This document shows positions 38,201 to 44,538 of a stretch of 64,000 nt of DNA, in pieces; position 1 is the stretch's first letter, and each line of letters starts with the position of its first letter. The DNA is taken from positions 1,550,001 to 1,614,000 of the forward strand of contig JASCOD010000001.1 of NCBI GenBank assembly GCA_029959615.1, in the 5' to 3' direction. The translations under genes and the position numbers were made by a program. This stretch comes from Flavobacteriaceae bacterium PS02338. GTDB taxonomy: Bacteria; Bacteroidota; Bacteroidia; Sphingobacteriales; Sphingobacteriaceae. The notes below the pieces were generated by a model, which saw only the letters and a program-made list of their open reading frames with translations, was not told the DNA's origin and did no database searches.

Positions 38201-39424
38201 AACCAGGCAACTTCGGTTGGAGGAGCCCTATACAACAACAGTACAGCCTCGTATCGCATACAAAATAGTATATTATGGGGAAATACGGGAGGCGCCGGAT
38301 TTCCTGGGATACATGAGCGGTCGACTGTGCCATCAACAATAAGTTATAGTTTGGTACAAGATGTGGTCTCTACAAGCAATGGCAACATTAGTGCTACGGG
38401 TATTACTACCGTACAGCTATTTAATGGGGCATTGGCAGCTAGCTTAAATACAGGAGGTGATTACACATTGAAGAGCGGAAGTCCTGCAATTGCTGTAGGG
38501 AGTAATAGCTTGTTTGACGGACTGGTGGCATCAACAAAGGATTTAGCAGGAAACTTAAGGGCATATAACTTTGCTACTGGTGGTACCATTGATCTAGGCG
38601 CCTATGAATATCAGGGATTGTTATCTCAGACGATCAATTTTGCAGCCTTAGATCCTAAAACTACAGTTAGCGCAGATTTTACGCTAGGCGCTGTCACCAC
38701 AAGTACATTGGCGGTTAGCTATACTAGCAGCAATACAGCTATAGCTGAAGTTTATGAAGATAATGGTGTTTGGAAGGTAAAGATCAAGGGAGATGGCTCG
38801 GTAGAAATCACCGCTAAACAGGCGGGTAATGGCAACTACGCTGCGGCAACGGAAGTAGCGCAGAACTTGATCGTGATAGATGGAGGCCCATTGCCTGTAG
38901 AACTGTTGAGCTATACTGCCAAAATAGAAGGTAATTATGCTAAGCTAGAGTGGAAAACCACCAACGAGCGAAACAACAAAGGTTTTGTCATTTACCGTAG
39001 TGGTGCTGATGGGCTTTTTGTAAAAATAGGCGAAGTCTTCGTAACTCATAACACACAACCCGCAAACTATAACTACACAGATAAACAACCTTTAAATGGC
39101 AATAACTACTATAAATTGGTGCAAGTGGATAACGATGGGACAGAAACAGAACTAGGCATTAAGTCCCTAACTTATAATTTAAAACTTATCACGTACAACG
39201 TATTCCCTAACCCTACTAGAGATAAGTTGACGGTAACTTTTGAACAGGCAAAATACACCAACTTGGCTTTGAGCAGTGTAGATGGAAAGGTATTGAGAAC
39301 TATTCCGCTAAATCAGCAGCAAGACAGCTTGGAATTAGATTTGTCTGTCTATCCAGCAGGAGTTTATTTTGTTAGGTTAATGGGAGCTAAAGAAAATATT
39401 GTAAAGAAAGTAATTAAACAATAA
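32219..39424 (+). CDS. Five-module beta-helix T9SS surface protein (about 2400 residues)
   Basis: ATG at 32219 gives the signal peptide MRRLFYMLLVLCGIAQEMSAQ; the frame also contains a TTG one codon earlier. Five repeated modules each begin like VLFVKKGSNGSGSSW or IVYVKKGS, contain QIWVAAGTY and YGGF, run through rungs of GGGIYNxSSSPxLTNVTISGN, and close with IDIGAYEYQ (ends near 33550, 34770, 35970, 37590 and 38620). The GGG/SGN rungs match the GGA-FxxN pattern of chlamydial Pmp proteins more closely than the 5-22 kb paralogues do. An Ig-like domain (QTINFAALDPKTTVSADF), a beta-sandwich and a T9SS sorting domain (VFPNPTRDKLTVTF) follow. It is predicted to form a very long surface fibre or adhesin. 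It lacks the 7-2-7 operator, so it is probably controlled separately. Confidence 0.9.
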   Translation: MRRLFYMLLVLCGIAQEMSAQTVRYVKTNGSTAAANASSATSWSAACNDLQAVINASAAGDQVWVAAGIYKPNRPVNNLTSIEPTNRNSTFALKKDVKIYGGFAGTETVKEQRDTIAWAYKSVLSGDLGVVNDNGDNAYHVVVSYGDVGSAMLNGFTVTGGNASANDLVIFNTYRIHQGTGGGIYNYDSSPFLTNLIVTGNRASSGGGISNEFRSSPVLTNMVISSNLSTTNGGGIKNDESSAKLTNVTIVGNSSEYIAGGFHNTQSSTCFLTNVSIIGNASSYKGGGLYNFYHSSAILINVTVSGNRSPNGGGIYHESFSWSKLYNGIVWGNNSDFVVDNNNQSEVYNSIIRGSGGSGNWNIDRVLDGGNNLDVDPMFVAAPSYSTAPFIGGDYRLQATSPAINVGKNSYYAGLSVETKDLAGNPRVPRYFGGDIIDMGAYEYQIGISPNADGVLFVKKGSNGSGSSWADALGELADALKEAKTNTAIKQIWVAKGTYAPLYSPADDNFGKNADRDNTFLLVKDVKVYGGFAGTETAIAQRNLLNSSNKSVLSGDIGVLGNSSDNAYHVVVAAGDVGTAMLDGFTFTGGNANGNGDVTVNGQVVLRNSGAGMFNRSSSPTLVNGIFTTNIASAAGGAMYNRDNASPNIAHSSFVNNVATSSGGAMYNENVSSPSISNSSFSGNSSSNDGGAMYNYYYSSPKITNCSFTSNTATNEGGVILNNSSSPIIINTTITNNGNNGFHSFNSTPVLKNSILWDAITGGYEASYSILKGANPAGVGNINATNLTEADIFFGYANSDFRLKDNSPAVNAGGNSLYDGLGAATTDLDGNARVYNYAVGGIIDIGAYEYQGDQIVPDANGIVYVKKGSAGKGSSWANAVGELADVLKVAKTIKSIKQIWVAAGIYHPLYSSADNNFGSDAGRDNAFLLVKDVKIYGGFEGVETAITQRDMINWPHKSILSGDIGAVGDHTDNVRHVVLSSGDVGTAELNGFTVTDGRADGISTTTVNSNTIFPWNGAGIHAVYSSPTLRNLTISSNRAAKDGGGIANDESSSPLLTNVTISGNTAYFGGGISNHSASSPILSNTVVSGNSGGDGGGIYNSASSSIFTNVTISGNLASSSGGGIFNEASSLPEIYNSIIWGNNSGVFNNDSNSKPKFYNSIIQGSGGSSNWNLTVGTNGGNNLDADPKFLAAPAPTAAPFISGDYNLHVTSPAINRGGNSYYTGLSNTTDLAGYLRAYNYANGGVVDMGAYEYTPVVPNADGVLFVKKGGTGKGTTWATALGEVADALKEKTNTAIKQVWVAAGTYYPMYSPADDNFGNDAGRLNTFLLVKDVKIYGGFEGVETATAQRDTTNWSHKSILSGDIGVLNDDTDNVHHVVVSSGNVGTAQLNGFTVTGGAAGNASGTINVNSNSVDVVNGGGIYNISSSPTLANLIISGNLVRGVGKGGGVYNKASSPKLTHVTISGNTAIEGGYGGGIYNISSSAPVLTNVTITGNAARVNGGGMLNESSSPQLTNVTISNNSSSANFGGGIYNVSSSPILNNVTISNNQAAVGGGGIFNTSASSPTFTGGTISGNAASIGGGIYNDNLCSFVLTNTSLSGNSASGLGGGVYNLSNSLALTNVTLIGNKAGNLGGGIHNNSSPVFTNVTIAGNFSNGDGGGVFNSGSTAIPKFYNCILYGNSASVFNVSSMPEYYNSIIQGSKNNGNWVNSIGLDKGNNLDVDPRFVAAPDYSTAPFTTGDYQLKLASPAINAGSNSFFTGLSATTKDLAGNLRAYNFADGGIIDIGAYEYQGILVVPDANGIVYVKKGSSGDGRSWVNALGEVADALPSAAANTAIKQIWVAAGTYQTASSQSFALTEGLKMYGGFAGGETLLSARNWKNNAAVLQGNANRVIYNNGTVENPITLATVLDGFTISGGVLITGAGIHNNYASPTIANVIISGNRATQMGGGVYNANYSSPVLSNVLISGNMAINGGGMYNTSNSSPMLINVTISGNQATSVGGALYNNSTASYRIQNSILWGNTGGAGFPGIHERSTVPSTISYSLVQDVVSTSNGNISATGITTVQLFNGALAASLNTGGDYTLKSGSPAIAVGSNSLFDGLVASTKDLAGNLRAYNFATGGTIDLGAYEYQGLLSQTINFAALDPKTTVSADFTLGAVTTSTLAVSYTSSNTAIAEVYEDNGVWKVKIKGDGSVEITAKQAGNGNYAAATEVAQNLIVIDGGPLPVELLSYTAKIEGNYAKLEWKTTNERNNKGFVIYRSGADGLFVKIGEVFVTHNTQPANYNYTDKQPLNGNNYYKLVQVDNDGTETELGIKSLTYNLKLITYNVFPNPTRDKLTVTFEQAKYTNLALSSVDGKVLRTIPLNQQQDSLELDLSVYPAGVYFVRLMGAKENIVKKVIKQ

Positions 39425-39449
39425 TAAGAATTTTCCGTATACATCATGG

Positions 39450-39481
39450 ACCCTGTAGGCTTTGGTTTGCAGGGTTTTTTG
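39450..39481 (+). terminator. ACCCTG/CAGGGT terminator
   Basis: ACCCTG (39450-39455) pairs with CAGGGT (39470-39475) and a T-run follows. It is the third copy of the terminator type seen at 25501 and 31674. Confidence 0.7.
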
Positions 39482-39514
39482 TTGAATAGGACCATCCCCA
39501 AGCTCTAAATACCT

Positions 39515-39583
39515 TGTCATTCCGAGATACGGGGAATCTAGTAATTTCTTTTAAAGATCCTTCGCTACGCTCTGGATGACAGG
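39515..39583. repeat. Single copy of TGTCATTCC...GGATGACA palindromic repeat
   Basis: TGTCATTCCGAG...GGAATCTA and AGATCCTTCGCTACGCTCTGG...ATGACAGG form an imperfect palindrome of about 69 bp. It belongs to the same family as the array at 42714. Nothing else but a candidate promoter lies between here and uvrA. Confidence 0.7.
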
Positions 39584-39715
39584 ATTCGAAAAATTCCTAG
39601 TTTGTTAAAATATTAAGGAATTAAGAGAAGTTAAGTGAATGTAAAGACTTCATGTTTCTTAATTTCTGATAGGTTTTAAGTATTTGTATCCGTAGCTTTT
39701 GTGCTTAAAATTCGT

Positions 39716-39723
39716 TAATTTTG
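39716..39723 (+). promoter_or_regulatory. Candidate -7 box for uvrA
   Basis: TAATTTTG fits TAnnTTTG, about 108 bp before the uvrA start. The best -33 candidate (TTTG at 39698-39701) is spaced too closely, so the assignment is tentative. Confidence 0.35.
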
Positions 39724-39830
39724 CAAGCTATTTTTTATCACATAGGCTTATATGATTTTAAGCATTGTTAAAAGCTATGTATCTATGTGTTTAAATAAAA
39801 CAAGTATTTTTAAAACGGAGCGAATAACAT

Positions 39831-42668
39831 ATGGCGAAGAACCACGTAGATTTGGGCGAGCAAAAAGAGGTGGAAGTTTACGGTGCTAGGGTGCACAATC
39901 TGAAGAACATAGACGTTAGTTTTCCACGCAATAAAATGGTGGTCATTACTGGTCTAAGTGGTAGTGGCAAGTCTTCGTTGGCATTCGACACGATTTACGC
40001 CGAAGGTCAGCGCCGTTACATGGAGACTTTTAGTGCCTACTCGCGTCAGTTTATGGGTGGTATGGAACGCCCCGATGTAGATAAAGTTTCTGGCTTAAGT
40101 CCGGTAATTGCCATTGAGCAAAAAACGACGAGCAAAAACCCTCGGTCTACAGTAGGTACTATTACCGAAATCTACGATTTTATGCGTTTGTTGTATGCCC
40201 GTGTGGGTGACGCTTTTTCGTACAATACTGGCGAAAAAATGGAACGCATGAGCGAAGACCAAATTTTGCAGAACATTTACAAAAAGTTCGAAAACTTGGC
40301 AGTGAATATTTTGGCTCCGGTGGTAAAAGGTCGTAAAGGACATTACCGCGAATTGTTTGAGCAAATTCGTAAGCAAGGCTATGTAAAGGTGCGTGTAGAT
40401 GGCGAAATCCAAGACATTGCGCCGAAAATGCAGGTTGACCGTTACAAAATCCACGATATTGAAATTGTAGTAGACCGCTTAATTGTTGACCCGAAAGACC
40501 ACAAGCGTTTGTTAGACAGTATTCAAACTGCCATGCGTTTGGGTAAGGGCATCATCAAAATTAGCGATAAGGATAACAACGTAGCGCATTTCAGCAAGTT
40601 TTTGATGTGCCCAACTACGGGTATTTCTTACGATGAACCGCAACCAAATAGTTTTTCGTTTAACTCGCCTTATGGTGCTTGTGAAACTTGCGATGGCTTG
40701 GGCTATATTTTCGTGGTAGATAAAAAGTCTATCATGCCAAACATGAAACTGAGCATCTTAAATGGTGGTCTGGCTCCGCTTGGCGAGTACCGTGATATTT
40801 GGGTTTTCCAAGTGTTAAAGGCCTTAGGTAAAAAGTATAATTTCTCTTTATCTACACCCTTGGAAAAATTGGGTGATGAAGCCATTGATCTGATTTTGAA
40901 AGGAGCACCCGATTTGATTTCTGTAGAAGTAGCTTACAACAAGTGGAACGTACAGAACTACCAAGTTACTTTTGATGGGATCATTAAATTATTGGAAGAG
41001 CAGCAGGAGAAAAGGGGAGAAGGTGGTTCTGATGATATGGAAGCTTTCCGTAGATTGGAAACTTGTCCTGATTGTCATGGTGCCCGTTTGAAAAAAGAAA
41101 GCTTACATTTTAAGGTAGATGGCAAGAACATTTCTGAACTGGCTACCATGGATGTTGCCAATTTACACCAATGGTTTGATGGGGTTGAAGAGAGATTGAA
41201 CGAAAGGCAAAATACCATCGCCAGAGAAATACTGAAAGAGATTAGAGCTCGTATCGGTTTCCTGTTGGATGTTGGATTGAATTACCTGACTTTAGACCGT
41301 ACTTCGCGTACGCTTTCTGGTGGTGAGGCACAACGTATTCGTTTGGCAACGCAAATTGGTTCGCAGCTAATGAATGTGATGTACATTTTGGATGAACCTA
41401 GTATTGGTTTGCACCAACGTGATAACGAACGTTTAATTACCGCATTGAAAAACCTACGTGACTTAGGTAACACCGTTTTGGTGGTAGAACACGATAAGGA
41501 TATGATTTTAGAAGCCGACCACGTGATTGATGTTGGTCCGGCTGCGGGTGTACACGGTGGACAGATTGTTGCTCAGGGAACACCAGCACAAATCTTAAAA
41601 TCTGGAACTTTAACTGCCTCTTATTTGAACGGCAAAAAAGGCATCGAAGTGCCTAAAAAACGTAGGGAAGGTAACGGTCATCATTTAGGCATTATTAAAG
41701 CTACGGGGCATAACCTAAAAGAGGTATCGGTAGATTTTCCTTTGGGTAAATTTATTGCCGTAACTGGGGTTTCTGGAAGCGGTAAATCAAGTTTAATTAC
41801 AGAAACTTTATATCCGATTTTAAATCATCACTTTTTTAGGGCGAAGAAAAAACCTTTAGCTTATGAGAAAGTGACTGGTTTAAAAGAAATTGATAAGGTG
41901 ATTGAGATTGACCAAGCGCCAATCGGTCGTACACCGCGTTCAAATCCTTCTACTTATACTGGGGTTTTCTCTGATATTAGGAATTTGTTTGTGGCTTTGC
42001 CAGAGGCGAAAATTAGAGGTTATAAACCTGGTCGTTTCTCTTTCAACGTGAAAGGTGGAAGATGTGAAACTTGCCAAGGTGCAGGTATGAAGGTGATCGA
42101 AATGAATTTCTTGCCAGATGTACAAGTGCCTTGCGAAGAGTGTGGTGGTAGACGATATAACCGAGAAACTTTAGAAGTTCGTTACAAAGGCAAATCTATC
42201 AGCGATGTGTTGGATATGAGTATTGAAGATGCTTGTCATTTCTTTGAGCACATGCCTTCTATCTATCGTAAGATTAAAACTTTGAACGATGTTGGTTTGG
42301 GCTACATCCGTTTGGGACAGGCTTCTACCACATTATCTGGCGGTGAGGCGCAACGTGTGAAACTGGCGACCGAGCTTTCTAAAAAGGATACAGGTAAAAC
42401 GTTCTATATTTTAGATGAACCGACTACGGGTCTACATTTCGAAGATATCAATGTATTGCTAGGCGTATTAAATTCATTAGTTGAAAAAGGCAACACAGTT
42501 TTAGTAATAGAACATAATTTGGACGTGGTTAAGGTGGCAGATTGGGTAATTGATTTAGGTGAAGAAGGCGGTGCCGGTGGCGGTAAAATTATTTTTGAAG
42601 GCACACCAGAAGGGCTGATTGAAAATCCGATTAGTTTAACCGGCAAGTTTTTGAAAAAGGAGATGTAA
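39831..42668 (+). CDS. uvrA: Excinuclease ABC subunit A
   Basis: This 945-residue protein is the damage-recognition ATPase of nucleotide excision repair, which loads UvrB on damaged DNA. The first Walker A is at about 41-49 (GLSGSGKSS), with signatures RTLSGGEAQRIRLATQIG and YILDEPSIGLHQRDN; the second Walker A (GVSGSGKSS), with TTLSGGEAQRVKLATELS and YILDEPTTGLHFED, lies in the C-terminal half. The C-terminal zinc module is intact (CETCQGAG ... CEECGGRRY). In the first zinc module one Cys pair reads CPTTG instead of CPxC while CETCDGLG is kept; I recall this in other Bacteroidota UvrA proteins. Length is usual. Single-gene unit: its stop codon lies inside a terminator hairpin. Confidence 0.97.
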   Translation: MAKNHVDLGEQKEVEVYGARVHNLKNIDVSFPRNKMVVITGLSGSGKSSLAFDTIYAEGQRRYMETFSAYSRQFMGGMERPDVDKVSGLSPVIAIEQKTTSKNPRSTVGTITEIYDFMRLLYARVGDAFSYNTGEKMERMSEDQILQNIYKKFENLAVNILAPVVKGRKGHYRELFEQIRKQGYVKVRVDGEIQDIAPKMQVDRYKIHDIEIVVDRLIVDPKDHKRLLDSIQTAMRLGKGIIKISDKDNNVAHFSKFLMCPTTGISYDEPQPNSFSFNSPYGACETCDGLGYIFVVDKKSIMPNMKLSILNGGLAPLGEYRDIWVFQVLKALGKKYNFSLSTPLEKLGDEAIDLILKGAPDLISVEVAYNKWNVQNYQVTFDGIIKLLEEQQEKRGEGGSDDMEAFRRLETCPDCHGARLKKESLHFKVDGKNISELATMDVANLHQWFDGVEERLNERQNTIAREILKEIRARIGFLLDVGLNYLTLDRTSRTLSGGEAQRIRLATQIGSQLMNVMYILDEPSIGLHQRDNERLITALKNLRDLGNTVLVVEHDKDMILEADHVIDVGPAAGVHGGQIVAQGTPAQILKSGTLTASYLNGKKGIEVPKKRREGNGHHLGIIKATGHNLKEVSVDFPLGKFIAVTGVSGSGKSSLITETLYPILNHHFFRAKKKPLAYEKVTGLKEIDKVIEIDQAPIGRTPRSNPSTYTGVFSDIRNLFVALPEAKIRGYKPGRFSFNVKGGRCETCQGAGMKVIEMNFLPDVQVPCEECGGRRYNRETLEVRYKGKSISDVLDMSIEDACHFFEHMPSIYRKIKTLNDVGLGYIRLGQASTTLSGGEAQRVKLATELSKKDTGKTFYILDEPTTGLHFEDINVLLGVLNSLVEKGNTVLVIEHNLDVVKVADWVIDLGEEGGAGGGKIIFEGTPEGLIENPISLTGKFLKKEM

Positions 42669-42678
42669 CTCCTTTTTT
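42654..42678 (+). terminator. uvrA terminator overlapping the stop codon
   Basis: AAAAAGGAG (42654-42662) and CTCCTTTTT (42669-42677) form a 9-bp perfect stem with a 6-nt loop that contains the TAA stop. A U-run follows, so translation termination and transcription termination coincide. Confidence 0.75.
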
Positions 42679-42713
42679 AAAGCCAATTCTGCTCTTTGTC
42701 AGTTTAACCTCTT

Positions 42714-43184
42714 TGTCATCCCGACTTTAGAGGGATCTAATTAGAGCGTCTTGTAATCATCTAACTAGATCCTTCGCTAAGCTCTGGATGACAAAACGCT
42801 TATGGATAGCTTTTATGTTTTTTCGTCTCCTTGTCATCCCGACTTTGGAGGGATCTAATTAGAGCGTCTTATAATCATCTAGTTAGATCCTTCGCTGCGC
42901 TCTGGATGACAGGGTGTTTATGGATAGCTTTACTGTTTTTTGCTCATTGTCATCCCGACTTTAGAGGGATCTAATTAGAGCGTCTTGTAATCATCTAACT
43001 AGATCCTTCGCTAAGCTCTGGATGACAAAACGCTTATGGATAGCTTTCATGTTTTTTCGTCTCCTTGTCATCCCGACTTTGGAGGGATCTAATTAGAGCG
43101 TCTTATAATCATCTAACTAGATCCTTCGCTGCGCTCTGGATGACAAAACGCTTATGGATAGCCTTCATGCTTTTTCGTCTCACT
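42714..43184. repeat. Tandem array of four 116-118-bp palindromic repeats
   Basis: Units begin at TGTCATCCCGAC near 42714, 42832, 42948 and 43066, with a truncated fifth start at 43184 (TGTCATTCCGACGATAGG...). Each unit holds TGTCATCC ... GGGATCTAATTAGA ... TCTAACTAGATCC ... GGATGACA, a palindrome of about 80 bp, plus a roughly 38-bp linker ending GTTTTTTCGTCT. Units 1 and 3 share TTTAGAGG/TTGTAATC/GCTAAGC; units 2 and 4 share TTTGGAGG/TTATAATC/GCTGCGC. This shows that a two-unit block was duplicated. No coding sequence. Confidence 0.85.
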
Positions 43185-43260
43185 GTCATTCCGACGATAG
43201 GAGGAATCTATATTGTTTATTTCTAGCTAAGCAATTATCTTTAGTAAACATCTATCTGAT

Positions 43261-43573
43261 ATGTCAAAACAGCATAACTATTTTGTGTATATCCTAACTA
43301 ACTAACTATATTAAGACCGTATTGTATGTTGGTGTCACTAACGATTTAGAAATTAGACTAACTCAACATATAGAGGGTAACAGTAAAGAATCTTTTACTC
43401 ACAAGTACAAATGTTATTATCTGGTTTATTATGAAAGATATCAATATGTAAATGATGCAATTGATAGAGAGAAGGAAATTAAGGGTTGGTCGAGAGCTAA
43501 GAAAAATGCATTGGTTGAAACGGAGAATAGCGAGTGGAAGTTTTTGAATGATGAGATTAAAGAGGATACCTAA
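43261..43573 (+). pseudogene. GIY-YIG endonuclease gene, frameshifted at a CTAA tract
   Basis: ATG at 43261 encodes MSKQHNYFVYILTN and then hits TAA. From 43298 the +1 frame gives LTNYIKTVLYVGVTNDLEIR ... HKYKCYYLVYYER ... AIDREKEIKGWSRAKK to 43573. The junction is CCTAACTAACTAACTAT. Removing one CTAA restores a continuous 103-residue single-domain GIY-YIG protein (catalytic YIL...YVGVT, R, and the later Glu). Such small proteins are common in Bacteroidota and are distant relatives of the UvrC nuclease domain; their function is not settled. The gene lies between copies of the TGTCATTCC palindrome family. The four-base slippage may be a fixed mutation or a reversible switch. An internal TTG at 43322 would give only a truncated protein. 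Confidence 0.8.
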
Positions 43574-43593
43574 TTATAAGACTGGTATTTCTC

Positions 43594-43689
43594 TTTGACA
43601 TTCCGAGGCGCAAGAAGCGCTAAGTAGCTATGAAGTAAATCTAATTTGATGAATGGTTATTAGATCCTTCGCTGCGCTCTGGATGACAG
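43594..43689. repeat. Palindromic repeat copy downstream of GIY-YIG gene
   Basis: TTGACATTCCGAGG ... TAGATCCTTCGCTGCGCTCTGG ... ATGACAGA is a diverged single copy of the 118-bp family, interrupted by a CGCAAGAAGCGC insertion. Confidence 0.6.
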
Positions 43690-43716
43690 AATGTCTAGCA
43701 ATAGGTTTAATCTCCC

Positions 43717-43793
43717 TGTCATTCCGAGGTTACGAGGAATCTAATAAATCAATAGAATTTTAGCTAGATCCTTCGTTGCACTCTGGATGACAG
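43717..43793. repeat. Palindromic repeat copy
   Basis: TGTCATTCCGAGGTTACGAGG ... TAGATCCTTCGTTGCACTC ... GGATGACAGG is another single copy of the same family, about 77 bp long. Confidence 0.65.
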
Positions 43794-43829
43794 GACGTTT
43801 ATAACTATGATTATTGAAATTGCTAAAAC

Positions 43830-43864
43830 AAAAAAAGCGCTGCCGGTAATTACCCGCAACGCTT
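43830..43864 (-). terminator. Terminator of the YiaA/B-like gene
   Basis: Read on the minus strand, GCGTTGCGGGTAATTACCGG continues into CAGCGC and a run of seven T residues. It lies about 20 bp after the stop codon of the minus-strand gene at 43884. Confidence 0.75.
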
Positions 43865-43883
43865 CCATTAATTTCAATTTTTC

Positions 43884-44291
43884 TTAATTCAATGGATGTT
43901 TTCCCTTAGCAATTTGACCATCACGAGTGTTCTTTTGTACTGTGATAGCTCCAAAAATAGCAAGAAGAAAAGCGAAAGCATAAAAGCCCTTTTCGCTGGG
44001 CAGCAAATCTGCATTCCAAAGCCCAATAATGAGCAGAGCAATGGTCAAAAGCGTTGCGAACCAGCTAATGCCATAGTAAAGCTCTGTTACCGGAATACTC
44101 TCCAATTTGTCTCTAACAGCTTTTTGTAGAGAAATTACGGCGAACAATCCGAACATTAATACGGCGAAGTAATAACCTTTTTCGTTTAATAGCATGTCTG
44201 AGCGCCAGAGGCCAATAATAAAGCCAATCATGCCAACACCCAAAGCAATCCATGAGGCTGCAACAAAGGCATTTGAAGGTTTTTGATTCAT
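43884..44291 (-). CDS. YiaA/YiaB-type inner-membrane protein
   Basis: This 135-residue protein has four predicted membrane helices in two repeated pairs. The first half reads AASWIALGVGMIGFIIGLWR and LNEKGYYFAVLMFGLFAVIS; the second reads GISWFATLLTIALLIIGLWN and SEKGFYAFAFLLAIFGAITV. Each pair matches the two-helix YiaA/YiaB domain (GLWxxDxxxxEKGYY...LFxxxxxQKxxRD). The biochemical role of this family is unknown to me. It stands alone, with its own terminator and with palindromic repeats on both sides. Confidence 0.85.
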   Translation of the reverse strand: MNQKPSNAFVAASWIALGVGMIGFIIGLWRSDMLLNEKGYYFAVLMFGLFAVISLQKAVRDKLESIPVTELYYGISWFATLLTIALLIIGLWNADLLPSEKGFYAFAFLLAIFGAITVQKNTRDGQIAKGKHPLN

Positions 44292-44439
44292 TGTTTTTAA
44301 TTTAGGTTAATCATTTAACAATTGCACTAAAGACGCTCGGCGTTATCGATTGTTACAGAATTCGTTTTTATATAGTCTGGTATAGTAGCGAAAGTAATTT
44401 CGATTTTTAGGTTAAAAATGACGGTTTTATACGTTCTAT

Positions 44440-44470
44440 CATTCCGACGTTAGGAGGAATCTGTTAAATG
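44440..44470. repeat. Half copy of the TCATTCCGAC repeat family
   Basis: ATCATTCCGACGTTAGGAGG followed by AATCTGTTA is only the left half of the palindrome. It sits just before the NAD(P)HX-repair gene. Confidence 0.5.
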
Positions 44471-44538
44471 ATAACACGAAAGGAAATTATACTAACTTTA
44501 TGTGATGCAAAACCTGCTTACTTCCTCCCAGATCAAAG

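Noticed and set aside
41935..41955. GTTCAAATCC word resembling a tRNA T-arm
   Set aside because: It lies inside the uvrA coding frame (PRSNPSTYT) with no cloverleaf around it.
43896..44129. 77-codon plus-strand open frame opposite the YiaA/B-like gene
   Set aside because: It is antisense to a recognised membrane protein gene and has no start signal or homology.
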